64,000 nucleotides of DNA from contig NZ_JAQIYM010000007.1 of the NCBI RefSeq assembly GCF_028823535.1, forward strand, positions 1 through 64,000, in the 5' to 3' direction. The notes beneath the pieces are model-generated. The model was not told the origin of the DNA. It worked only from the letters and a program-made list of their open reading frames with translations, and made no database searches. Each line of letters starts with the position of its first letter. Within the stretch, counting starts at the first letter, position 1. The DNA is from Pseudomonas serbica (GTDB taxonomy: Bacteria; Pseudomonadota; Gammaproteobacteria; Pseudomonadales; Pseudomonadaceae). Below are positions 24,741 to 32,100 of this stretch, piece by piece. A program made the translations under genes and the position numbers.

Positions 24741-25625
24741 ATGAACCCGTTCGAAGATATGCGTATTTTTTGCCAGGTGATGGATTCCGGCAGCTTCACC
24801 GCCGCCGCCGATCATCTGGGCTTGTCCAAGCAGTTCGTCAGCCGGCGCCTGATGCAGCTCGAAGCGCGACTTGGCGTGCGGCTGCTCAATCGCTCGACAA
24901 GGCGGCTGGATGTCACCCCGCTGGGGCAGAGTTACTACGAATCGGCCTTGCGCTTGCTGGGCGAAGTCGAGCAGGTGGAGCAGGGCATCGCCGGGCAGAC
25001 CACCGAACCGCGCGGCACCCTTCGCGTGAGTGCGCCGCTGTCGTTTGCGTTGGCGCACCTGGGGTGCCTGCTACCGCAGTTTTTACAGCGCTACCCTGAC
25101 GTCACGGCGGAGGTGGACCTGAGCGATCGGTCGGTGGATTTGCTTGGCGAAGGTTACGACCTGGCCCTGCGCATCGGCACGCTGGAAGATTCGACGTTGA
25201 TTGCCCGGCGCATCGCTTCCATCCAGCGAGTGTACTGCGCCAGCCCGGCTTACCTGGCTGAGCGCGGCACGCCAGTCAAACCTGAAGCGTTGCACCAGCA
25301 TGACTGCCTGCCGTACGGCCACGGGCGGCAGGTGCAATGGCGTTTCGAAGGGCAGGGCAAGCCGCTGATGGTCAACGTCACCGGGCGGATGCGGGTCAAC
25401 AATGGCGAGTTGCTCAAGGACGCGGCGATTGCCGGGATGGGGATTACTTACCTGCCGACGTTTATCGTCGGTTCGGCGTTGAAGGATGGTCGGTTGGTAA
25501 CGGTGCTGGATGAGTTTTGTCCCGAGCCGCTGACGCTGTCGGCGGTGTATCCGCAACATCGCCAGGCGTCGCGACCGGTGCAGGCGCTGATCGAGTTTCT
25601 GCGCGAGCGGCTGGACGTGTTGTAG
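24741..25625 (+). CDS. LysR-family transcriptional regulator
   Basis: A 294-residue LysR regulator. ATG 24741 (MNPFEDMRIFCQVMDSGSFT) has AAGG at good spacing; an ATG two codons earlier is possible. Helix-turn-helix: AAADHLGLSKQFVSRRLMQLE. The effector domain shows the usual DLALRIGTLEDS and GMGITYLPTFIV segments of the subgroup that acts on nearby oxidoreductase or hydrolase genes. It follows the YcaC gene in the same direction, after a 107-base gap. Confidence 0.9.
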   Translation: MNPFEDMRIFCQVMDSGSFTAAADHLGLSKQFVSRRLMQLEARLGVRLLNRSTRRLDVTPLGQSYYESALRLLGEVEQVEQGIAGQTTEPRGTLRVSAPLSFALAHLGCLLPQFLQRYPDVTAEVDLSDRSVDLLGEGYDLALRIGTLEDSTLIARRIASIQRVYCASPAYLAERGTPVKPEALHQHDCLPYGHGRQVQWRFEGQGKPLMVNVTGRMRVNNGELLKDAAIAGMGITYLPTFIVGSALKDGRLVTVLDEFCPEPLTLSAVYPQHRQASRPVQALIEFLRERLDVL

Positions 25626-25642
25626 ATCGACACACGGTCAAT

Positions 25643-25736
25643 TGTGGGAGCGGGCTTGCTCGCGAAGGCGCAGTGTCAGGCGACATCACTGTTGGATGTG
25701 CCATCGCCTTCGCGAGCAAGCCCGCTCCCACAGGGT
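25643..25736. repeat. REPIN (paired inverted REP elements)
   Basis: Arms TGTGGGAGCGGGCTTGCTCG at 25643 and CGAGCAAGCCCGCTCCCACA ending at about 25733, spacer with CATCACTGTTGGATGTG. It separates the LysR gene from the convergent glycine-rich protein gene and may end transcription from both sides. Confidence 0.85.
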
Positions 25737-25745
25737 TCGAGCAGG

Positions 25746-26330
25746 TCAGTTGACGCGTTTGTCGTCGCCGGGTTCGCCCGCAGCATGCAGGCCGCGATCG
25801 TCGCCGACTTCGCCGGAGCGGTGAACCCCATTGTCGTCATGCCCGGCCTGATGAACCCCATGGTCATCACCGACTTCGCCGGAGCGATGTACGCCATGGT
25901 CGTCGCCCGGTTCGGAGTGGGTGCTGCTACGCCCGGAGTTCGAGGCTGTATTGCCTGCGTGTCCCGAAGCATGGTCGCTGCCGCTATGACCGCTGCCGGC
26001 GCTATTGCCGCCATGGCCACCGCCATTACCGCCGCCGCTGCCACCACCGTGACCGCCGCCGCCACCGTGGCCACCACCATTACCTCCGCCGCCGCTACCA
26101 CCGTGACCGCCGCCGCCACCACTGCCGCCGCCGTGACCGCCACCACCACCGCCGTGACCGCCACCGCCACCACCGCCGTGACCGCCACCGCCACCGCCAC
26201 CGCCCCCACCACTTCCACCTTCTTTCGCCTGGGCACTCGATACCCCGGACAGGCTGTCCGGAATCAGTACGGTAGACGCCGACAGGACCGCGCCAATTGC
26301 GACTGCCAGTAATAGCTTGTTGATGTGCAT
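25746..26330 (-). CDS. Glycine/histidine-rich secreted protein with decapeptide-like C-terminal repeats
   Basis: A 194-residue protein with a Sec signal peptide (MHINKLLLAVAIGAVLSAS, cleavage probably after AQA near residue 35). Residues about 37-110 are nearly pure Gly with regularly spaced His and some Ser/Asn (units like GGGHGGG). The C-terminal 60 residues contain repeats around GVHRSGEVGDDHG/DRG. His/Gly-rich stretches can bind Ni, Zn or Cu, so a metal-binding role is possible, notably next to the copper-oxidase locus, but this is inference. No domain is recognised. Confidence 0.7.
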   Translation of the reverse strand: MHINKLLLAVAIGAVLSASTVLIPDSLSGVSSAQAKEGGSGGGGGGGGGGHGGGGGGGHGGGGGGHGGGSGGGGGHGGSGGGGNGGGHGGGGGHGGGSGGGNGGGHGGNSAGSGHSGSDHASGHAGNTASNSGRSSTHSEPGDDHGVHRSGEVGDDHGVHQAGHDDNGVHRSGEVGDDRGLHAAGEPGDDKRVN

Positions 26331-26434
26331 GTCGTTCTCCGTCTTCTAATTCAAGTTGGAACGTTGATGAACATTGCAACGTGCTGCCATATTCAGTGGG
26401 TAAACACGCCAAGGTCCGGCTTTATTCGTTGTCA

Positions 26435-26480
26435 CGCTGAAAAAGACTGGAACCTCTCGCCCAGGCCCGTCCCAGAGGCG
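26435..26480 (-). terminator. Possible Rho-independent terminator after the GspG-GspF operon
   Basis: Directly after the GspF stop codon, read on the minus strand, CCTCTGGGAC can pair with the later GGGCGAGAGG, and TTCCAGTCTTTTT follows. The stem is imperfect, so confidence is limited. Confidence 0.4.
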
Positions 26481-27668
26481 TCAGTGAATGCTCGAGGCCA
26501 GCTCGAATATGGGGATGTACATCAAAATCACGATCACCCCGATCAGCAGGCCGATGAAGGTCATGAGCAAGGGTTCGAACAGGCGCACGAACCATTCGAT
26601 CCAGCGGCTGATTTCTTCGTCGTAGAAGTCGGCGCTGCGTTCCATCATCTGTCCGAGGTTGCCGGACTGTTCGCCAGCGCGCAGCAGACGCAGGGATACC
26701 GGGGTCACCAGGTGATTGAGTTCCAGCGCCGTCGACAGGGATTGCCCCTCGCGCACCCGTTCGCAGGCCTGGTCCAGGCGCATTCGGGAGGCCGGGGTGA
26801 GCAGGTTGCGCACCATGCCCATGGCGGTGACGAGCGGAATCCCGCCTTGCAGCAGGATGCCCAGGGAACGGTAGAACCGCGCCAACTCGTACATGAAGAT
26901 GCGTTGATGCACCGCCGGCAGTTTTTCGATCAGGTGGTCCAGGCCGCGACGAAAAGCCGGCTGGCGCTGGAGGAAGGCGAGGGCGATGACGATTGCTGCG
27001 AAGGCGCCGAAAAACTCGCCCTGGTGGGCGTGCAGGAACATGCCGCTGCTCATGAGGATCTGCGACAGCCACGGCAGGTTCGACCCCAGCCCTTCGAACA
27101 CCAGGCTAAAGCGCGGCACGACATAGCCCATCAGGAACAACACCACGCCACCGCCCACCACCAGCAACAACAGGGGGTAGATCGAGGCGCTGACGATCTT
27201 CTGGCGAACCTCGTCCATGCGTTGGCGATAGCTGACGTATCGGCCCAGGGCTTCGCCCACTGCGCCGGTCTTCTCGCTGGACTGGACCAACGCAACGTAG
27301 AGCGGTGGGAACACCGCCGACAGTTGGCCCAAGGCCTGGGAAAACGATTTGCCTTCGTAAAGCAGGCGCACCAGTTCACTCAAGGTCTTGCGGGCTTGCG
27401 GCGCGTTTTCTTTTTCCGCCAGGCTTTCCAGCGCATCGATCAACGGCAGGCCGGCATTGAGCAGGGTCGTCAGTTCCTGGCTGAACAACACCAGGTTGAA
27501 GGTCTCACGATGCCTGGGGCGCAGCGCCCGCCAGTGCCGCTCGGCGTGCAGGCTGAGCACGCGCAGGCCCTGGTCTTCGGCGATGCGCCGGGCTTCGCTG
27601 TCACCCGGCGCCTCGACAGTCATTGAAACCACACCGGCCTTGCCGACCGCTTTGAGGTGAAAACGCAT
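26481..27668 (-). CDS. gspF: Type II secretion inner-membrane platform protein GspF (XcmS-like)
   Basis: A 395-residue GspF/PilC-family protein, the polytopic platform on which the secretion ATPase acts. It has the two repeated GspF domains (FSQELTTLLNAGLPLIDALESLA and FYRSLGILLQGGIPLVTAM) and three membrane helices (IYPLLLLVVGGGVVLFLMGYVV, FFGAFAAIVIALAF, LLMTFIGLLIGVIVILMYIPIFE). I use ATG 27668 (MRFHLKAVGKAG); an ATG at 27686 that overlaps the GspG stop as ATGA is an alternative. With gspG it forms a two-gene operon, the same arrangement as xcmT1-xcmS of P. putida GB-1, which is needed to export the Mn-oxidising factor. Confidence 0.9.
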   Translation of the reverse strand: MRFHLKAVGKAGVVSMTVEAPGDSEARRIAEDQGLRVLSLHAERHWRALRPRHRETFNLVLFSQELTTLLNAGLPLIDALESLAEKENAPQARKTLSELVRLLYEGKSFSQALGQLSAVFPPLYVALVQSSEKTGAVGEALGRYVSYRQRMDEVRQKIVSASIYPLLLLVVGGGVVLFLMGYVVPRFSLVFEGLGSNLPWLSQILMSSGMFLHAHQGEFFGAFAAIVIALAFLQRQPAFRRGLDHLIEKLPAVHQRIFMYELARFYRSLGILLQGGIPLVTAMGMVRNLLTPASRMRLDQACERVREGQSLSTALELNHLVTPVSLRLLRAGEQSGNLGQMMERSADFYDEEISRWIEWFVRLFEPLLMTFIGLLIGVIVILMYIPIFELASSIH

Positions 27669-27682
27669 GGTCGCCATTCCCG

Positions 27683-28132
27683 TCATTGCCAACTGGTGAC
27701 TTCGGCGTTTTCGCCTTCGCCGCCGGGTTGGCCGTCCTTGCCCATGGACAGCAGGTCGTACTCACCGTTTTCGCCGGGATAGCGGTAGTTGTAGTTACGG
27801 CCCCAAGGGTCTTGCGGCAGTTTTTTCTGCAGGTACGGGCCGGTCCAGCGGGTTTCGTCACTGGGCGCGGTGACCAGAGCCTGCAATCCCTGCTCAGTCG
27901 AGGGGTAATGGCCAACCTCCAGCCGGTACAGGTCCAAGGCCTTGCCTAGGCCTTCTATTTGCGCCTTGGCCACCTTCACTTCAGAGCGGCCCAATTGGGC
28001 GAAGTACTTCGGCGCGACGATGCCGGCCAACAGCCCCAGCACCACCAGCACCACCAACAGTTCAAGCAATGTGAACCCGCGCTCGGCTCGAGGGGGAAAA
28101 GCACGCGGGGCGAAACGCAGACGCTGTTTCAT
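27683..28132 (-). CDS. gspG: Type II secretion major pseudopilin GspG (XcmT1-like)
   Basis: A 149-residue major pseudopilin. A short basic leader ends in RG, followed by the prepilin-peptidase site and N-terminal helix G^FTLLELLVVLVVLGLLAG with the conserved Glu5. The C-terminal part has the GspG signature YRLEVGHYPSTEQGLQALV, the proline/aspartate turn LPQDPWGRNYNYRYPG and the calcium-loop-like ending YDLLSMGKDGQPGGEGENAEVTSW. It is divergent from the lytic transglycosylase gene and is the first gene of the gspG-gspF pair. No prepilin peptidase gene is present in the window, so it must rely on a shared PilD/XcpA. Confidence 0.93.
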   Translation of the reverse strand: MKQRLRFAPRAFPPRAERGFTLLELLVVLVVLGLLAGIVAPKYFAQLGRSEVKVAKAQIEGLGKALDLYRLEVGHYPSTEQGLQALVTAPSDETRWTGPYLQKKLPQDPWGRNYNYRYPGENGEYDLLSMGKDGQPGGEGENAEVTSWQ

Positions 28133-28187
28133 GATGACCTCACACAGTCGGCAGAAGGGTCGCGCCTATGGCTTATGCAATTGCCAT

Positions 28188-28202
28188 GCAAAGCCCCGCC
28201 CA
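28188..28202 (-). promoter_or_regulatory. Possible sigma-54 (-24/-12) promoter for gspG-gspF
   Basis: On the minus strand the sequence TGGGCGGGGCTTTGC keeps TGG at -24, TTGC at -12 and exactly ten bases between GG and GC, but the CAC of the consensus is lost. It lies about 55 bases upstream of the gspG start, and a GGGG-N6-CCCC element lies about 100 bases further upstream. Confidence 0.4.
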
Positions 28203-28251
28203 AGCTTCGTACATCCCCGTGCAGCCCCCGTATTACGGCCACTCGCGCTTT

Positions 28252-28266
28252 CGGCACAGTGCTTGC
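28252..28266 (+). promoter_or_regulatory. Sigma-54 (-24/-12) promoter candidate for the lytic transglycosylase gene
   Basis: CGGCACAGTGCTTGC matches the consensus TGGCACG-N4-TTGC except for the first base and one position, with ten bases between GG and GC. The predicted transcript would start near 28278 and include the GGGG-N6-CCCC element in its leader. Confidence 0.55.
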
Positions 28267-28290
28267 GTATGGCTGATACGCGACCGTCCA

Positions 28291-28318
28291 TTGGGGCATT
28301 ACCCCCATTTTTCGGGGC
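28291..28318. promoter_or_regulatory. G/C-tract inverted repeat, putative enhancer (UAS) of the locus regulon
   Basis: TTGGGGCATTACCCCC followed by ATTTTTCGGGG. The GGGG-N6-CCCC part has the same form as an element upstream of mnxG. It sits in the divergent gspG/transglycosylase region at enhancer distance from the minus-strand promoter candidate. Confidence 0.5.
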
Positions 28319-28338
28319 CGGTCAGGGGAGGTAGAACA

Positions 28339-28947
28339 ATGAAAATCCTCACTACAGGACTGCTTGGCATGATGCTGCTGGCCGGCGCTGTCCAGGCCGA
28401 TGTGTTCGTTTCCAAGGACGCCAAGGGCGACTACGTCCTGTCCAACGTCCATCGCCCCGGCCGCCACTACGAAAGGGTGGTGCGGGACGTCGAAGCCGCG
28501 GTGGTCAGTCTTGATCAGCAGCCGCAAATGATCGCCGCGCGCCCTTACGCCGAGCTGGTCTCCAAGGCCGCCACGGACAACCAGTTGCCGGCGGCGCTGT
28601 TGCACGCGGTGATCCAGACCGAATCGAGCTACAACGCCAGTGCCGTATCGCCCGCGGGCGCGGGTGGCCTGATGCAGTTGATGCCCGACACCGCCCGGGA
28701 AATGGGGGTGAAAAACGTCTATGACCCCAAGGCCAACATCCAGGGCGGCGCCCGCTATCTCAAGCGCCTGATGACCCTGTTCGACAACGACATCGCCCTC
28801 GCCGTGGCCGCCTACAACGCCGGCCCGCAAGCGGTGCTCAGCCGTGGCGGGGTGATTCCGCCGTTCGCCGAAACCCAGCGTTATGTGCCCAACGTGCTGC
28901 GCCAGTACCGGCGTTTGCAGGGGCTGGCGGCGGATGCCCCGCTGTGA
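28339..28947 (+). CDS. Periplasmic lytic transglycosylase (SLT domain)
   Basis: A 202-residue protein. I start at ATG 28339 (MKILTTGLLGMMLLAGAVQA, a clear signal peptide) after GGGGAGG; the frame extends upstream without start context. After a short DUF4124-like segment (DVFVSKDAKGDYVLSNVHRPG) comes a C-terminal SLT domain with the catalytic Glu in HAVIQTESSYNASAVSPAGAGGLMQLMP and the AAYNAGPQAV motif. It cleaves peptidoglycan glycan strands. Placed divergently from gspG and upstream of mnxG, it probably opens the wall for the secretion apparatus of this locus. Confidence 0.9.
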   Translation: MKILTTGLLGMMLLAGAVQADVFVSKDAKGDYVLSNVHRPGRHYERVVRDVEAAVVSLDQQPQMIAARPYAELVSKAATDNQLPAALLHAVIQTESSYNASAVSPAGAGGLMQLMPDTAREMGVKNVYDPKANIQGGARYLKRLMTLFDNDIALAVAAYNAGPQAVLSRGGVIPPFAETQRYVPNVLRQYRRLQGLAADAPL

Positions 28948-28965
28948 CCGAACAGCCGGGGCGGA

Positions 28966-29030
28966 TTTCCCCAACATTGGGGCATGGTGGCCCCGGCGAA
29001 AAAGTGGGGAATTACTGGGGAATATCCCCC
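28966..29030. promoter_or_regulatory. Two inverted repeats (putative UAS) upstream of mnxG
   Basis: TTTCCCCAACATTGGGG (28966-28982) is an exact CCCC-N6-GGGG element, and GGGGAATATCCCCC (29017-29030) is its mirror form. They lie about 75-140 bases upstream of the predicted transcription start, where enhancer-binding proteins usually bind. Confidence 0.65.
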
Positions 29031-29080
29031 GATGAATTAAGTGGAAGCTGTAACTGTTTGAAAAAACGATATTTTTTTTA

Positions 29081-29095
29081 TGGCATGCGGATTGC
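29081..29095 (+). promoter_or_regulatory. Sigma-54 (-24/-12) promoter of the mnxG operon
   Basis: TGGCATGCGGATTGC follows the consensus TGGCACG-N4-TTGC with a single mismatch, and GG and GC are ten bases apart. The start of transcription would be near 29107, giving a leader of about 46 bases. A T-rich tract precedes the -24 box, as is often seen at such promoters. Confidence 0.75.
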
Positions 29096-29152
29096 TCAAA
29101 GGGTTTTGTCGAGAATTATTCCCTGTGAGCGCCCACAGCGAGGCCCGTGATC

Positions 29153-32100
29153 ATGACCGGCATATTCCACGCTCCATCCGTCCTTTCCTTGCTGCTGCTG
29201 GCCGCATCAGTGTTCGGCATCGAATTCGCCGAAGCCTCTGCGCGATGTGAGCGCAACCTGGTGGCCAATGTCGTGGCGCTGGACCAGCCGCTGATGTTCA
29301 ACCGGCTCGGTGCGCAGAACGTCAACGGCATGATGTTCGCCCTGCGCCGCGATGTGGTCGATGACCATGACATCTCACTCGCCCAGGGCGGTGCGGCGGT
29401 GCCGGGCAAGGTCTCGCTGCGTCCCGACAAGCGTCCGCGTCCGCTGGTGCTGCGGGTGGCCGCCGGTGACTGCCTGACCATCAATCTGCAGAACCTGCTG
29501 GCCTATCAGGCCAACCCCGGTTCCCATGAAGGTGGCGAGGAAGAGGAAGGCATCGAAATTGGCAATAACCAGAATTTCAAGGTCGACGAGCAAGTCGCCG
29601 ACCGCCATGTCGGTTTCCAGGTCAACGGCATGCAAGCGGTCAACAGCATCGACGACATCGCTTCGTTCACCGGACGCAATGCCAATAGCCTGATCGCTCC
29701 GGGTGGCAGCCGTTCCTACACCCTGTACGCCGAGCGTGAAGGGGTGTTCGCCGCCAGCAGCCGTGGCGCAACCTTCGGTGGCGAAGGTGCGGCTGGCAAC
29801 GTTGCCAACGGTCTGTTCGGCCAGGTGGTGGTGCTGCCCAAGGGCGGTCGCAGTTACCGCAATACCGTAACCGAAGAAGAAATGCGCCTGGCGACCACCG
29901 GGCGCACCCCGGCCGGTCAGCCGATCGTCGATTACCAGGCGCGCTTCCCGCAACGCGAACCGTGGATCCGTGAAGGCAAGGCCGGTACGCCAATCATCAA
30001 TATGGTCGACGGCAATGAAATCATTTCCAGCGAGAGCGATGCGATCGTCATGGGCAGCAACGCCGACGGCAGCTTCCCGGCCTCGACCTATCCGCTGGAA
30101 GCGGTGGGCAAACGCAACCCGGCGATTCCCAATCGGCTGGAACCGTTCCGCGATTTCGCCTCGCAGTTCCAGGACGAAACCGCCGCGACCCAGGCGTTCC
30201 CCGCCTACTGGGCCGACCCGGTGATGGCCCACGTGCTGGAGCCGACCCGCGATTCGTTCATGATCAACTATGGCTCCGGCGGCATGGGTGCCGAAGTGGT
30301 GGCCAACCGTCTCGGCGTAGGTCCGATGCACGATTGCCTGTCCTGCGCCTACGAAGAATTTTTCCTCAGCTCACACACCGTCGGCGACGTGGCGATGTTG
30401 GTGGACGTACCGGCCAACGCCGGCCTCGAAGGCATCACCCCCGGCCAGACTCCGACCGCCGATCAGGTGGGCGTCAAGGCGACCATGGCGCTCTATCCGT
30501 CCGAGCCGTCCAACGTCAACCACAGCTACATCGGTGACTTCGTCAAGTTCCGCAACACCCACAACGGCCATGAGCAGCACATCTTCCACCTGCACGGGCA
30601 TCAATGGCTGTTCAATCCCAACGATGACAATTCCGATTATGTAGACGCCCAGGGCATCGGCCCGGGTGCCGGCTACACCTATGAAATCGCCAACGGCGGT
30701 TCGGGCAACCGCAACCGGGTCGCGGGCGATGCGATCTATCACTGCCACTTCTACCCGCACTTCGCCCAAGGCATGTGGGCCATGTGGCGGGTGCACGATG
30801 TGTTCGAAGAAGGCACCCAGCTTGAAGTGTCGCAACAAGGCAACGACGGTTACCACAGCGAGCCCTACGCCTTGCGCAGCGGTAAACCCGCGGCGGGCGC
30901 ACGGGCCTTGCCCGATGGCGAAATCGTCGCCGGCACGCCGATCCCGGCGGTGGTGCCGCTGCCCGGCAAAGCCATGGCGCCTATGCCAGGCAAAGTCGCC
31001 GTGGTACCGAAAATCGGCGAGACCCTGGTGGCCGCCAACGACGATGACGATGATGAAGAAGAGGGCGACGATGACGGTGAGCACCATGGTGGCAGCGGCG
31101 GCGCCCAGGCCATCGGTTCCCTGGCCCTGGTCGATCGCAGCGAAGCCAACCGCAACGCCGACGGCACCCTGAAAAACCCGGGTTATCCATTCTGGATCGG
31201 CGGCATGGAAAGCTCGGTCGGCCAACGCCCACCGACTCCGCCGCTGGACATGCTCGACGCGGCCTCGGCGCAAGCCCTGAAAGCCACGGGCAAAGCCCTG
31301 TGGGCCAACCTTGACCCGGCGCAGTCCGGTGGCTGGGACGGCGGCCTGGGTCGCCATGCGCTGGACGGCGTGTCTGCCGGTGGCGAGGCCGAGACCATTA
31401 CCACCTCGCTGGATTTCTCCAAGACAGTGACCCGCGCCAAGCCGATCTACCTGCCGGAAGAGGGCACCGAAGTCGAGCAGGCGGCCATGGCCTTCCACGC
31501 CAAGAAGGATCACCCAAGCTTCGCCCTGCTGCCGGGCAACCAGATCGTCGCACGGCCTTTCCGCACCAACGGCGCCTTGCCGATGGCCGGTGCGCCGTTC
31601 TACGAACCCTGCATGGACGACCGGCAAAAACGCCTGAGCAGCAGCGCCGGCACCGGTGAATTCAACAGTGGCGAGCGGCCCGACGGCATGTCATTCATCG
31701 GCTCCTCGAGCTTCACCGCCGACCGCCCGCGCATCTACAAGGCGGCCAACATCCAGTTCGACGCGGTGTACAACAAGGTCGGCTACCACTTTCCGCAAGC
31801 GCGCATCCTGGCACTCTGGGAAGACGCCTGGCCGGTGATCACCAAGCAGCGTCCGCCAGAACCTTTGGTGATGCGCATGAACACCTTCGATTGCGTGCAG
31901 TACCAGCAAACCAACCTGGTGCCGGCCACCTATGAGATGGACGACTATCAGGTGCGCACGCCGACCGATGTGATCGGCCAGCACATTCACCTGCCCAAGT
32001 GGGACCTGGTGTCGGCCGACGGCTCGTCCAACGGCTGGAACTACGAAGACGGTGTGCTCTCCCCGGGTGCGGTGCAAGAGCGCATCCATGCCATCCGCGA

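Noticed and set aside
28168-28338. N-terminal extension of the lytic transglycosylase from an upstream in-frame ATG
   Set aside because: The extension covers the promoter and inverted repeats, and the ATG at 28339 has a strong ribosome binding site and begins a signal peptide.
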